Shown: positions 1 to 8,654 of the stretch, piece after piece
Numbering within the stretch: the stretch's first letter is position 1
Layout of the letters: each line of letters starts with the position of its first letter
Source of the DNA: UBA5976 sp037137575
Lineage (GTDB): Bacteria > Actinomycetota > Actinomycetes > S36-B12 > UBA5976
Assembly: GCA_037137575.1 (NCBI GenBank)
Contig: JBAXKB010000002.1
Coordinates: 22,804-86,803 of the forward strand
DNA: 64,000 nt
Direction: 5' to 3'
Position numbers and translations under genes: made by a program
Notes under the pieces: generated by a model
What the model was told of the DNA's origin: nothing
Databases searched by the model: none
The model's input: the letters and a program-made list of their open reading frames with translations, nothing else

Positions 1-26
1 AATCCAAGTTTGCTGCATGTGCGGCA

Positions 27-749
27 CTAATTCACGCTAGACACTTCATCGCGCACAATTCGAATCCAAATCAGCGAAATCAACAAGGCAAAGAAAATCC
101 AATTAAACGTATAAAAGACGTTAAGAGTTCGTAACCCATCTTGCGTGAATGCTTGCCGCGATGGAATTACCTGCACCAGAGTCCCATTATCTTTCGTCTC
201 CACTATGAAACCATCACGGATATCAGTGTCTATGTGGGTTAACAAAAATTTAGTGGTAACAAGTGGCGAAGCATTTATCGCTTCTAAATTTGGCGCATCT
301 TCGCCAGACTGGACTACTCCGATAACGCTTGCTCGGCCAACTGCCGCTGGGAACCTACTCCCTGAACTCTGCCAGCCACGAACCACGGCCACGCTGGTTT
401 CATCTCTTAGCTTGAGGAAATCTACTACCCAGCTTCCCAATTGCGTTTGCGTCGACGGTTTTGCGTTCGCAAGCAACTTGCGACCATCTACTGGACGATT
501 GGGCAATCGAATACGACCATTTTGTTGCCACGTGCCACTGACCTTCGTCAATTGTCCAACAGATGAGGGTGGCAAAAAATCTCTTGGCTTACTCAAGTTT
601 TCAAAAGCTATCGGCTTTGAAACCGCTATCGCTTGTCGAGAGTAATGTGCTCGTTCCCACTGCCAATGACTAAGCAACAAGCAAGCGGCTATAAGAAGTA
701 GAGCAAGCGCATGGATCGCTAACAGGTTCGCCAGAAAATATTTGCGCAC
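27..749 (-). CDS. SURF1-family cytochrome oxidase assembly protein
   Basis: A 240-residue membrane protein of the SURF1 family, which helps assemble heme-copper cytochrome c oxidase, probably at heme a insertion. It has an N-terminal membrane segment at about residues 8-27, then the motif WQWERA at 29-34 (family pattern G/x-WQ-x-x-R), an extracytoplasmic domain, and a second membrane segment near 212-232. Length and topology are usual for the family. The start is GTG and overlaps the stop of the upstream small membrane protein by one base (TAGTG), so translation is probably coupled. No oxidase subunit genes are in the window. Confidence 0.85.
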   Translation of the reverse strand: MRKYFLANLLAIHALALLLIAACLLLSHWQWERAHYSRQAIAVSKPIAFENLSKPRDFLPPSSVGQLTKVSGTWQQNGRIRLPNRPVDGRKLLANAKPSTQTQLGSWVVDFLKLRDETSVAVVRGWQSSGSRFPAAVGRASVIGVVQSGEDAPNLEAINASPLVTTKFLLTHIDTDIRDGFIVETKDNGTLVQVIPSRQAFTQDGLRTLNVFYTFNWIFFALLISLIWIRIVRDEVSSVN

Positions 750-943
750 TACTCATCAGTTTTTTCGAAATTAACGCGCTTGAGATGCCGGTTCAAACTA
801 AAGAGTAGGACTACTAAGCCAACAATCAAGAAAGTTAAAATCACGCCATACCAAGCACCCGGTTGCACTCTTGAACTATCAAAGTCAGTAGGACTCGGAT
901 GAGGCGATGGGGAAATACCTAAAACTGGAAAAAATCGGTACAC
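749..943 (-). CDS. Small single-pass membrane protein
   Basis: A 64-residue protein with a proline/serine-rich N-terminal half, one hydrophobic segment at about residues 31-50, and a short basic then acidic C-terminal tail. It lies 6 bases after the mca stop and overlaps the SURF1 start by one base, so it is the middle gene of an mca-x-SURF1 operon. Small membrane proteins next to mca are common in actinobacteria, but I do not recognise a function. The start is GTG. Confidence that it is real rests on position and tight spacing. Confidence 0.6.
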   Translation of the reverse strand: MYRFFPVLGISPSPHPSPTDFDSSRVQPGAWYGVILTFLIVGLVVLLFSLNRHLKRVNFEKTDE

Positions 944-949
944 GTTTAA

Positions 950-1846
950 CTATCCCCTTAGGCCGAAAAATAGATCTTGTTCAATTGCATCAGTTTCTGG
1001 TAAATCTAGTCGACTAATTGCTAGTTCGAAATCTTCAGTCGGCCAAAATTCGCGTTGGAGTTCTAGCGGCACCCCAAACCACATACCGTCAGGATCAATT
1101 TGTGTCTCATGAGCTAAGAGCGCCTGATCTCGTACTTCAAAATATTCGGCTACCGGGATGCGGGTAGTAACTCTGCCCCACATAACATCAACTTCATCCA
1201 TCCGTTCAAGCCAATCGACATATGGCGACTCGAGACCATTAGCTAAACATGCCTCGTGCAAAGTGCGGATTCGAGTCTGGGTGAATGTGAGATTGTAATA
1301 AAGTTTGGCAACTGCCCAGGGAGCTTTGTCTGAGAGGTAGCTTTCACTCGCTGCATGTTCGAAGGCATAAACAGCCACTTCGTGGGTGCGGATGTGATCT
1401 GGATGTGGGTAACCGCCGTTTTCGTCATATGTCGTCATGACATGTGGGCGAAACTCCCGAATCAATTCAACAAGCGGAGCTGCTGCCACTTCAATTGACT
1501 GTGCTGCGAAACTATCTTCTGGTACTGGTGGTTTTGGATCACCATCAGGAAAACCCGAATCAATGAAGCCGAGCCACTGATGTTTGATACCGAGTATCTG
1601 CGCAGCACTGTGCATTTCATTCTTACGAACTTCTGTTAGTTCACGATCACCTAGGTCAAAACTTGCATTGAGAATATCCCCGCGTTCACCACCTGTGCAG
1701 GTTGCCACCAGAACTTCAACACCTTGTGCGACGTACATAGCTGTTGTTGCTGCGCCCTTACTTGACTCGTCGTCAGGGTGCGCGTGTACTGCCAAGAGAC
1801 GTAGCGGCTCATTGGCTTCTGGGAAGGTGATTTCAGGTGCGGACAT
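950..1846 (-). CDS. mca: Mycothiol S-conjugate amidase Mca
   Basis: Zinc-dependent LmbE/PIG-L family amidase that cleaves mycothiol S-conjugates into a mercapturic acid and GlcN-Ins, a detoxification step specific to mycothiol-using actinobacteria. The N-terminal zinc motif HAHPDDE begins at residue 21, and a second histidine cluster (HPDH) is visible mid-protein. The run DDESSKGA after the first motif is typical of Mca rather than of the deacetylase MshB. I start at the ATG at 1846 because the protein aligns from there; an in-frame GTG at 1864 would add six residues. It is divergent from the DUF4307 gene, matching the Rv1081c-Rv1082 arrangement. Confidence 0.9.
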   Translation of the reverse strand: MSAPEITFPEANEPLRLLAVHAHPDDESSKGAATTAMYVAQGVEVLVATCTGGERGDILNASFDLGDRELTEVRKNEMHSAAQILGIKHQWLGFIDSGFPDGDPKPPVPEDSFAAQSIEVAAAPLVELIREFRPHVMTTYDENGGYPHPDHIRTHEVAVYAFEHAASESYLSDKAPWAVAKLYYNLTFTQTRIRTLHEACLANGLESPYVDWLERMDEVDVMWGRVTTRIPVAEYFEVRDQALLAHETQIDPDGMWFGVPLELQREFWPTEDFELAISRLDLPETDAIEQDLFFGLRG

Positions 1847-1883
1847 ACCTATATTCTCTAACACCGCCTATTGTGGAATTACC

Positions 1884-2363
1884 ATGACCGAGCATGTCCA
1901 ATTACCCGAACATCTGCACGCCAGATATGGGCTAACTATTTCCCGATGGCCACAGCGTGTGGCGAGCAGTTTGGTCGTGTTAGCAATCTTGGGGTTAATC
2001 GGATTTACCCAATATCGAGCCGCTAATCCAAGTATTGAAGGCGAACTTGTTGCATTCAAAGTGATTTCTTCAACCCAAATCGACGTGAGTTGGAAAGTTC
2101 AGCGCAAGCAAGGCCAGGAAATCTATTGTGCCATTCGGGCCCAAGATATCCACAAAACAGATGTTGGTTATGCGATTGTTCGCCTGGCCCCTGGCGAGAA
2201 GATTAGCCAAGCCCAATACTCAGTTACGACAAACGGATCTGCAGTACTTGCTGAGGTGCTTGGTTGCGGTGCAACCAAACAATTACGAGTCCCGCCAGCT
2301 AATTTCCCACCAGGCGTGCAAATTCCCGAGCAAAAGTCGCCAGGGTTCACACCAAAGCCCTAA
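1884..2363 (+). CDS. DUF4307 membrane protein
   Basis: A 159-residue protein with a short cytoplasmic N-terminus containing ARYG, one membrane segment near residues 27-45, and an extracytoplasmic beta-rich domain, as in DUF4307 proteins that sit between mca and greA in many actinobacteria. Function unknown. The ATG at 1884 gives the usual family N-terminus; longer in-frame starts run antisense through mca and were not used. A possible -10 (TATTGT, 1869-1874) lies 9 bases upstream. The next gene, greA, begins 20 bases after the stop. Confidence 0.75.
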   Translation: MTEHVQLPEHLHARYGLTISRWPQRVASSLVVLAILGLIGFTQYRAANPSIEGELVAFKVISSTQIDVSWKVQRKQGQEIYCAIRAQDIHKTDVGYAIVRLAPGEKISQAQYSVTTNGSAVLAEVLGCGATKQLRVPPANFPPGVQIPEQKSPGFTPKP

Positions 2364-2370
2364 AAACTTG

Positions 2371-2376
2371 TACGCT
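2371..2376 (+). promoter_or_regulatory. Leaderless -10 element of greA
   Basis: TACGCT, followed by six bases and then the greA ATG. The start codon would be the transcription start. No good -35 is seen. Confidence 0.5.
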
Positions 2377-2382
2377 TTTGCA

Positions 2383-2865
2383 ATGACTGAAACTTGGCTA
2401 ACTCAAGAAGCCTTCGATCGCCTCAAAGGCGAACTTGAAAATCGAAGCGGATCGCTGCGCGAAGAAATCAAAAATCGCATTGCTGCAGCCCGTGAAGAAG
2501 GCGATCTAAAGGAAAATGGCGGTTACCACGCAGCTCGCGAAGAGCAAGGAAAAAATGAAGCGCGTATTCGTCAGTTAGCCACAATGCTAGAGAGTGCAAT
2601 TATTGGTGTTCCCGAAATCGAAGAAGGCAAAGTTTCACAAGGCATGATTGTGACTGTTAATTTTCCAGACTTGGACGATACCGAAACTTTCTTACTTGGC
2701 TCACGCGAAGAAGCGGCCCACACTGCAATTGATGTTTACTCCCCAACTAGTCCCCTTGGCGCAGCTGTACTAGGTCAAGAAGTTGGTGCACAAATCAGTT
2801 ATGAAACACCAAATGGCAAGTCACTAAAAATTAGCATTGTCAGCGCTGAGTTGTACCTAGGTTAA
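2383..2865 (+). CDS. greA: Transcription elongation factor GreA
   Basis: A 160-residue GreA: an N-terminal antiparallel coiled coil with the acidic tip in the EEGDLKENGGYHAAREEQ segment, then the FKBP-like C-terminal domain. It stimulates cleavage of backtracked RNA in the RNA polymerase secondary channel. The ATG at 2383 gives the normal length; there is no Shine-Dalgarno, and a -10 hexamer six bases upstream suggests a leaderless mRNA. Its stop shares the palindrome TTAA with the stop of the convergent ABC permease, so there is no room for a terminator between them. Confidence 0.92.
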   Translation: MTETWLTQEAFDRLKGELENRSGSLREEIKNRIAAAREEGDLKENGGYHAAREEQGKNEARIRQLATMLESAIIGVPEIEEGKVSQGMIVTVNFPDLDDTETFLLGSREEAAHTAIDVYSPTSPLGAAVLGQEVGAQISYETPNGKSLKISIVSAELYLG

Positions 2866-3728
2866 GCCTTTAATCCACCGACGTTACGGGTCTTGAATGC
2901 CCGAACCGCAAGTGGCGCGAAAATTGCTAAAAATAACAAGGCATACGCAAATGCCATCTGCACAGCATGGACCTCTGGAAAAGAATGTCCGGAATTTTCA
3001 AAAACTGGAATTGGATTTCCAAACAACTTGCGGCATGCAAGTGCTAAACAAGACACTGGATTCCACAAGGCAATCGGCTGCAACCATGAGGGCATAGTGG
3101 CAATTGGTGTGAACACATTAGAGGCGAATGTGAGTGGAAAAATCCAAGCCAACCCAGCGGTTCCAGCGACTTCTGGGCTTGGCATATGTAGCCCAATCCA
3201 GGCGCCGATCCAAGTCATGGCGTAAGCAAAAGTTGCTAAAAGCAAATAGCCAAGTAGCGCATCAGCAACCGAACTACGAATCCGCCACCCAACAAGTAGG
3301 CCGGTAATCGAAAGAATTATTAAAACCAAAGTGTTCTGAAATAACGAAGCAAGTGTGTGGCCACCTAGCACTGCACCTGGGCGCATCGGCAACGAGCGGA
3401 AACGATCCATAATCCCGCGATTAGCATCTTCAGTTATCCCGACTGTAATGCTTGCTACCGCGAACATGACCGTTTGAGCAAAGATTCCTGGAATTAGATA
3501 CTCACGATAATCTGCGGCACTGCTCGCACCATTTCCGCTAAGAGTGATTGCGCCACCAAAGACAAAAGCGAATAACAGCACAAACATTACCGGCTGGATC
3601 AAAGCGAAAAACAGTGATTCAGGGACGCGAGTGATTTTTAGAATGTGTCGTTTAGCTACGGCGATGGTGTCGCTGACTAGCCACCCGAATGTTGGTCGGT
3701 ACTTCGTTTCGATCTCGGATGTTGTCAT
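2862..3728 (-). CDS. ABC-2 type transporter permease (DrrB-like)
   Basis: A 288-residue integral membrane protein with about six hydrophobic segments and the ABC-2 permease pattern seen in daunorubicin-resistance DrrB and teichoic-acid exporters. It presumably pairs with the ATPase encoded just upstream, because the two genes overlap by four bases (ATGA), a sign of translational coupling and fixed stoichiometry. The substrate cannot be read from the sequence; drug or lipid export is the family expectation. The adjacent MFS permease makes a small efflux neighbourhood. Confidence 0.82.
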   Translation of the reverse strand: MTTSEIETKYRPTFGWLVSDTIAVAKRHILKITRVPESLFFALIQPVMFVLLFAFVFGGAITLSGNGASSAADYREYLIPGIFAQTVMFAVASITVGITEDANRGIMDRFRSLPMRPGAVLGGHTLASLFQNTLVLIILSITGLLVGWRIRSSVADALLGYLLLATFAYAMTWIGAWIGLHMPSPEVAGTAGLAWIFPLTFASNVFTPIATMPSWLQPIALWNPVSCLALACRKLFGNPIPVFENSGHSFPEVHAVQMAFAYALLFLAIFAPLAVRAFKTRNVGGLKA

Positions 3729-4720
3729 GCTCGTGCTCCTCGTCGTGACCGCTGCTTTGGTTTGACTTCTGACTTTTCTTCTTCTGCTGACCGGCCAGTC
3801 AAACTCAAGAAAACATCATCCAGAGTTGGCCGACGAAGTGCGATGTCGGCGATTGAAATCTGTACTTCGTCCAATAATCGAACAGCTTCAACTACCGAAC
3901 GTGAGCCGCCGGAAGTTGGAATTATCACTTTGTGTTGATCGTCATCGATGTTAATTTCACCTGATGCGATTGAGGCAAGGGCATCCTTGGCTTGCATTAG
4001 TTGGTTTGGAAGTTCCACCACAACTTCAACACGATCGCCACCGACCTGTGATTTAAGCTCATCCGAAGTGCCCTGCGCGATAACTGAACCATGATCTAGT
4101 ACAACGCTTCGAGATGCCAACTGATCAGCTTCTTCCAAATACTGAGTAGTCAGAAGCACAGTGGTTCCCTGTGCAACGAGCGACTCAATAACTTCCCACA
4201 TCCCGAGTCGGCTGCGTGGATCCAAACCTGTGGTTGGCTCATCCAAGAAAAGCACAGAAGGACGGCCAATCAAACTTGCAGCTAAGTCAAGCCGACGGCG
4301 CATTCCACCCGAGTAACCTTTGATCCCTCGGTCGGCTGCGTCGGCTAAATCGAAACGCGTTAGTAACTCATCAGCACGCTGCGCTGCTTGTTTTTTCGAC
4401 AAATGGAAAAGTTGCCCGAATAGTTGCAAATTTTCGCGACCAGTTAAGTATTCATCGACCGCTGCATATTGTCCGGTCAAACCAATCATGGTTCGAACAA
4501 GATCGGGCGAACTGTTTACATCGATGCCACTTACTTTGGCTATACCTGAGTCAGCCTTTAGCAGGGTGGCCAGAATTCGTACGGTGGTGGTTTTGCCTGA
4601 ACCATTTGGACCAAGAAGTCCGACAACTGTTCCTTGCTCAACCGTGAAATCGATTCCGCGCAGTGCCTGAACTTCACCGAAGCTCTTCTTTAGCCCAGAA
4701 ACTTCAATTGCTAACGTCAC
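3725..4720 (-). CDS. ABC transporter ATP-binding protein (DrrA-like)
   Basis: A 331-residue ATPase. Walker A GPNGSGKT is at residues 37-44, the signature YSGGMRRR and Walker B LFLDEPTTGLDP follow, and a C-terminal extension typical of DrrA-type proteins completes it. It powers the permease encoded downstream. I start at the GTG at 4720, which has GAGAAG about seven bases upstream; longer reading frames extend into the divergent MFS promoter. An AT-rich stretch (TAGTTTAACTTTAAAT on the minus strand) upstream may hold its promoter. Confidence 0.87.
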   Translation of the reverse strand: MTLAIEVSGLKKSFGEVQALRGIDFTVEQGTVVGLLGPNGSGKTTTVRILATLLKADSGIAKVSGIDVNSSPDLVRTMIGLTGQYAAVDEYLTGRENLQLFGQLFHLSKKQAAQRADELLTRFDLADAADRGIKGYSGGMRRRLDLAASLIGRPSVLFLDEPTTGLDPRSRLGMWEVIESLVAQGTTVLLTTQYLEEADQLASRSVVLDHGSVIAQGTSDELKSQVGGDRVEVVVELPNQLMQAKDALASIASGEINIDDDQHKVIIPTSGGSRSVVEAVRLLDEVQISIADIALRRPTLDDVFLSLTGRSAEEEKSEVKPKQRSRRGARA

Positions 4721-4802
4721 AATTACTCTTCTCAATTCATGATTTAAAGTTAAACTAGCACGGCTTCGGCCGAGAACCCATGCAGGGCAAGCATTCCCCG
4801 TG

Positions 4803-4808
4803 TAGTTT
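4803..4808 (+). promoter_or_regulatory. Leaderless -10 element of the MFS gene
   Basis: TAGTTT preceded by TG (extended -10), seven bases before the ATG at 4816. Confidence 0.5.
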
Positions 4809-4815
4809 TGAGACA

Positions 4816-6066
4816 ATGAACACAATCGCGCGTCGTTATTTTCAGGACTTGCCCCGTGAGGTCGCAGTCGTTACAGCAATAGCATTTTGTGTCGCACTTG
4901 GCTACGGAATTGTTGCTCCAGTTTTACCGCTATTTGCTGAATCTTTTGGGGTTTCAGCCTTAGCTGCCAGCGCCGTAATTAGTTTGTTTGCCTTCATGAG
5001 ATTTATTAGTGCTACCCCTTCTGGTTGGCTCGTTAACAAACTTGGGGAACGTTGGGTTCTTGGAGTTGGACTGAGCATGGTTTCAGTTTCGAGTGCGCTA
5101 GCAGGAACCGCCCAAACATATTCTCAATTACTTTTTCTACGCGCTGCCGGTGGACTAGGGTCAGCAATGTTCAGTGTTGCGGCAATGTCGCTTCTTTTAC
5201 ATTCAGTTGACCCACAACACCGAGGCCGTGCGGTCAGCATGTACCAAAGCGGATTCCTGTTTGGCGGCTTAGCAGGACCACTTGTTGGCGGACTAGTTGT
5301 GGGAATCAGTATCAGGGCCCCGTTTTTTGTTTATTCAGGAACTTTGATGCTTGCAGTTTGCACCGCCCTATTCACTCTGCCAAAAATGCCGAAAAAGGCA
5401 GAAGATGCGCAATCGCAAGAGTCTGAAGTTGTAGAAACTATGCAACTTCGGGAAGCACTTTCGTTCCGTGCCTACTGGACTGCAATGACTATCAATCTGG
5501 TAACTGGCATGACTAGTTTTGGGCTGCGCATGACGTTGATCCCACTATTTGTTCTGGAAGTTCTGCACAAGAGCGCACAGACATCGAGCATTAGCTTTCT
5601 AATTTCTAGCGTGATGCAGGCACTGTTGCTACTGCCAGTTGGTCGAATGATTGATGTTCGAGGTCGTAAGCCAGCACTCGTTGTCGGTTGCACACTGCTG
5701 ACATCTTCACTGTTGGTGTTAACCGCCTCACATGGGCTAGGAACTTTCTACTTAAGCATGATGCTTATGGGAGCAGCTGGTTCATTCTTAGGTGCAACAC
5801 CATCGGCAATGGTCGGCGACATAGTCAAGACACGAAAGGGCGCACAAGTTGTCGGACTGTATCAAATGACCGGAGATCTCGGAATTATTGTTGGACCGAT
5901 GGTTGCTGGATATTTGAAAGATTCAACGGGCGGGTACTTTGTGCCGTTTATGGTTTCCGTAGCAGTGTCTGCAGTTGCCTTAGTTATGAGCGCGACGGTG
6001 AATGAAACAAAACAGAAAAACTCGGAAGAGCAAAAGCGCGAGAGTTACGAAACAACATCCTCATAA
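4816..6066 (+). CDS. Major facilitator superfamily transporter
   Basis: A 416-residue permease with about twelve hydrophobic segments. The first carries the GYGIVAPVLPLFAESFG stretch typical of drug/sugar antiporter MFS proteins, and the loop between segments 2 and 3 has the motif-A-like sequence GWLVNKLGERWVL. It probably exports small molecules by proton exchange; no substrate can be assigned. The start at ATG 4816 follows a likely leaderless promoter. Its last 22 bases overlap the 3' end of the convergent msrA gene, so the two mRNAs are complementary there. Confidence 0.85.
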   Translation: MNTIARRYFQDLPREVAVVTAIAFCVALGYGIVAPVLPLFAESFGVSALAASAVISLFAFMRFISATPSGWLVNKLGERWVLGVGLSMVSVSSALAGTAQTYSQLLFLRAAGGLGSAMFSVAAMSLLLHSVDPQHRGRAVSMYQSGFLFGGLAGPLVGGLVVGISIRAPFFVYSGTLMLAVCTALFTLPKMPKKAEDAQSQESEVVETMQLREALSFRAYWTAMTINLVTGMTSFGLRMTLIPLFVLEVLHKSAQTSSISFLISSVMQALLLLPVGRMIDVRGRKPALVVGCTLLTSSLLVLTASHGLGTFYLSMMLMGAAGSFLGATPSAMVGDIVKTRKGAQVVGLYQMTGDLGIIVGPMVAGYLKDSTGGYFVPFMVSVAVSAVALVMSATVNETKQKNSEEQKRESYETTSS

Positions 6067-6629
6067 GCCGGTAGCGGGTAGCCCGTGTTTGCATGGCAAT
6101 CATAACCATTGGGATTCTTGATGAGGTATTGCTGATGATAATCCTCGGCGTACCAAAACACTTTACCTTCGACGTTTGCAATCTCAGTTGTGATCGGATC
6201 TAGGCCACTTTGCACAAGCACTTTTTCGTAAGCACTCTTGGTTAAATTGACCAACTCAGTTTGCTCGTTTGTTGTCCAATAAACAGCGCTGCGATATTGA
6301 GTTCCGATATCGCCACCTTGGCGATTGCCTTGGGTAGGATCGTGATTTTCCCAAAAGACCTTTAACAAGTCATAAAAATTTACTTCACTTGGTTCGTAGA
6401 CAACTAAAACAATTTCTGCATGCCCAGTTGAACCCGTACAAACCAATGGGTAGTTCGGATCTTCAGTAAGGCCACCCATGTAGCCCACCGCGGTTGTGAC
6501 AACTCCAGGAATAGCCCAAAGTTTTTTCTCCGCACCCCAGAAACAACCCATGCCAAAATAAATGCGTTCAGATGTATCTGACCATGGACCATGGATGTCA
6601 CTCGACAGAACTAAATGTTGAGTACTCAT
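6045..6629 (-). CDS. msrA: Peptide-methionine (S)-S-oxide reductase MsrA
   Basis: A 194-residue MsrA that repairs the S-epimer of oxidised methionine. The catalytic GCFWG motif is present with Cys29; the HDPTQGNRQGGDIGTQYRS block and the GYDCHANTG C-terminus are typical. The start ATG has a perfect AGGAGG Shine-Dalgarno at 6637-6642, which sits only six bases after the 3' end of the upstream tRNA-Leu, so msrA is likely expressed from the tRNA transcript. Its 3' end overlaps the MFS gene by 22 bases. Confidence 0.93.
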   Translation of the reverse strand: MSTQHLVLSSDIHGPWSDTSERIYFGMGCFWGAEKKLWAIPGVVTTAVGYMGGLTEDPNYPLVCTGSTGHAEIVLVVYEPSEVNFYDLLKVFWENHDPTQGNRQGGDIGTQYRSAVYWTTNEQTELVNLTKSAYEKVLVQSGLDPITTEIANVEGKVFWYAEDYHQQYLIKNPNGYDCHANTGYPLPAYEDVVS

Positions 6630-6648
6630 TGTGTTACCTCCTGGTGAG

Positions 6649-6723
6649 TACCCCCGGTGGGACTTGAACCCACACTGGCACGATTTTAAGTCGTGTGCCT
6701 CTAACCGATTGGGCTACGGGGGC
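6649..6723 (-). tRNA. tRNA-Leu(UAA), short variable loop
   Basis: A full cloverleaf of 75 bases: 7-bp acceptor stem (with G1-U72), 3-bp D stem with GG in the loop, anticodon stem CACGA/TCGTG with loop CTTAAAA (anticodon TAA), T stem GTGGG/CCCAC with loop TTCAAGT, discriminator A. CCA is not encoded. The anticodon and A73 mean leucine, but the variable loop is only five bases (CCAGT) instead of the long arm of normal tRNA-Leu. It lies directly upstream of msrA. Confidence 0.85.
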
Positions 6724-6781
6724 GAGCATCTAATCCTGACACGAACCGCATCAACTTACCTAACTGGGGTGATTAGTAGGT

Positions 6782-7711
6782 TTAATCGCCCTGGACTAAG
6801 TCGAAAGCGATGCCGTCGAGAATGTCGTGTTCAGAAACAACAACTTCAGCTAAACCGGTTACCTGCATGATGCGATCAAGTACTAGTGCGCCGCCGCCAA
6901 TTACATCCACACGTCCTTCGTGCATCGGACCAAACTGCGCCCGCTGGGCTCGAGTCATACTAAGCAATTCTTGGGCTACCTGGTGCACTTTGGCCGCGCT
7001 GATTCGCGCGCCATGAATTTTTTCGCGATCGTAACTGTCTAAGTTCAGAGCAAGAGCCGCAACCGTGGTTACAGAACCAGCTAGTCCGATCAGGCTATTC
7101 ACTTCATCAATTGAGACAACCAATTTCGCCGAAGAAATAGCAGCGTCGATATCGCGCGTGGCATCAGCAATTTGTTGCGCAGTGGGTGGGTCGTCATGAA
7201 AATGTCTTTCGGTCATGCGAACACAGCCAACGTCAGTGCTTATTGCTGCAACTGGCGCAAATTGCCCCACAACAAACTCAGTACTACCGCCACCAATATC
7301 AATAACCAAGTACGGCGGATTAGGCGCATCCGGCAAATCTGCAAAGCCTGCTGTTGCGCCAAGGAAAGAAAGTCTTGCTTCTTCATCGCCACTAATAACA
7401 GTGGGTTCAAAACCAAGCCGATCTTTAACCCCAGCAAAAAATTCCGCGCGATTTGAAACATCACGCGATGCACTTGTTGCCACAAATCGGACAAGATCAG
7501 GATTATGCTCGCTAATCAATTCGGCGTAAACATCAACTGCTGCAAAAGTGCGAGAAAGTGCAGCCTGGGAAAACTCACGAGTTTGATCCACACCTTCACC
7601 AAGACGAACAATAATCATGGTACGAACCACATCAACAAGTTTGTTGTCAACTACGTCTGCAATTAGGAGCCGAATCGAATTCGTACCGCAATCAATAGCT
7701 GCTACTCGCAC
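6782..7711 (-). CDS. Exopolyphosphatase / pppGpp phosphatase (Ppx/GppA)
   Basis: A 309-residue member of the ASKHA phosphatase fold. The N-terminal phosphate-1 motif AAIDCGTNSIRLL and the mid-protein VIDIGGGSTE are both clear. Enzymes of this family hydrolyse polyphosphate or pppGpp; the short two-domain form matches actinobacterial Ppx2/Rv1026. It starts at GTG and overlaps the end of the DUF501 gene by ten bases, making it the last gene of the eno-ftsB-DUF501-ppx series. The exact substrate is not visible from sequence. Confidence 0.88.
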   Translation of the reverse strand: MRVAAIDCGTNSIRLLIADVVDNKLVDVVRTMIIVRLGEGVDQTREFSQAALSRTFAAVDVYAELISEHNPDLVRFVATSASRDVSNRAEFFAGVKDRLGFEPTVISGDEEARLSFLGATAGFADLPDAPNPPYLVIDIGGGSTEFVVGQFAPVAAISTDVGCVRMTERHFHDDPPTAQQIADATRDIDAAISSAKLVVSIDEVNSLIGLAGSVTTVAALALNLDSYDREKIHGARISAAKVHQVAQELLSMTRAQRAQFGPMHEGRVDVIGGGALVLDRIMQVTGLAEVVVSEHDILDGIAFDLVQGD

Positions 7712-8199
7712 TTAGCATCTCCAACACAGGTAGCGCCGCTGGTCGTATCGCCGAGCATCGCAAGCACTCGGTCCCCTAATGGATTTACCCCTGGCCCAGC
7801 AGCCAAAGAATGTCCGACCAAAACGTGCAGACACTTAACCCGATTAGGCATACCGCCGGCGCTAATTCCGTCGATTTCCGGAACGTCGCCAAGTGCTGTC
7901 CGAGTAGCTAAATAATGCTCATGCGCTTTTTGATATTGCGCTGCAACTTCTGGGTCGGCATCTAGTTCATCTTGCAACTCACGCATAACGCCATTGGCTT
8001 CTAATGTGCCAATCGCACCAGTTAGTTTTGGGCAAGTCAGGTAAAACGTTGTTGGGAAAGGAGTTCCATCTTCGAGCCGTGGCGCAGTAAGAACCACATC
8101 TGGTTGCCCACAAGAGCAGCGATGTGCAACATCTAAGGCGCCGCGGATAGGCCGACCAAGTTGCGCTTCAATGGCAGCGCGATCCACAGGAGAAATCAC
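7702..8199 (-). CDS. DUF501 family protein
   Basis: A 165-residue conserved actinobacterial protein of unknown function, found between ftsB and ppx as in Rv1024-Rv1026. Visible features are a CxC pair near residue 28 (RCSCGQP), a central YLTCP motif, and a C-terminal NRVKCLHVLVGHSLAAG segment; conserved Cys and His residues suggest metal or cofactor binding, but this is unproven. The GTG start lies five bases after the ftsB stop; a second GTG five codons on (VDRAAI) is an alternative start. Confidence 0.8.
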   Translation of the reverse strand: MISPVDRAAIEAQLGRPIRGALDVAHRCSCGQPDVVLTAPRLEDGTPFPTTFYLTCPKLTGAIGTLEANGVMRELQDELDADPEVAAQYQKAHEHYLATRTALGDVPEIDGISAGGMPNRVKCLHVLVGHSLAAGPGVNPLGDRVLAMLGDTTSGATCVGDAKCE

Positions 8200-8204
8200 A
8201 GAAA

Positions 8205-8636
8205 CTACTTTGACTCAGCTTTATCGTGAATGACCAGTGGATCATTTTGCGAATGTGGTTTATCAGCTAACTCAGTACTGTGCCAAAGCTTGCTGTACCA
8301 GGGAGATGAATCATTTGGCACTAGCGCGCCAGGAACTGTTTCAATCGCTATTGAGGTGCCTTGATCAATTACAACTAATCCAATTTCGCCAGGAAAAACA
8401 TAATTGAGGCGAGAACGGGCTAACGATTGCAGGTACGCACGGTTTTGCAATTGTTTGGCATCAGCTTTTAGCTGAGAAATCGACTTCTGCTTATCAACGA
8501 CCTGCGATTTCAAGGTGGAAATGTCTCTGCGCTCTTTCACCAATGACCGCATTGGCACAGCAATGGTCATAATGATAAACACAGATGCAGTGAGCACTAC
8601 GAGTGCCCGCCTAGTAGGTTTTAGCGAGGAAGCCAC
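8205..8636 (-). CDS. ftsB: Septum formation initiator FtsB/DivIC-like protein
   Basis: A 143-residue bitopic protein: short basic N-terminus, one membrane helix at about residues 11-29, then a coiled coil with regular hydrophobic spacing, as in FtsB/DivIC. These proteins pair with FtsL and FtsQ in the divisome. The region after the coiled coil has YVFPGE, a conserved family motif. The C-terminal extension of about 45 polar residues is actinobacterial in style. It starts at GTG 18 bases after eno, reproducing the conserved eno-ftsB linkage. Confidence 0.82.
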   Translation of the reverse strand: MASSLKPTRRALVVLTASVFIIMTIAVPMRSLVKERRDISTLKSQVVDKQKSISQLKADAKQLQNRAYLQSLARSRLNYVFPGEIGLVVIDQGTSIAIETVPGALVPNDSSPWYSKLWHSTELADKPHSQNDPLVIHDKAESK

Positions 8637-8654
8637 AACGCTAGTTTGCCTTGA

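Noticed and set aside
1584..1883. Longer start for the DUF4307 gene
   Set aside because: The extra 100 codons run antisense through mca and show no family-like sequence.
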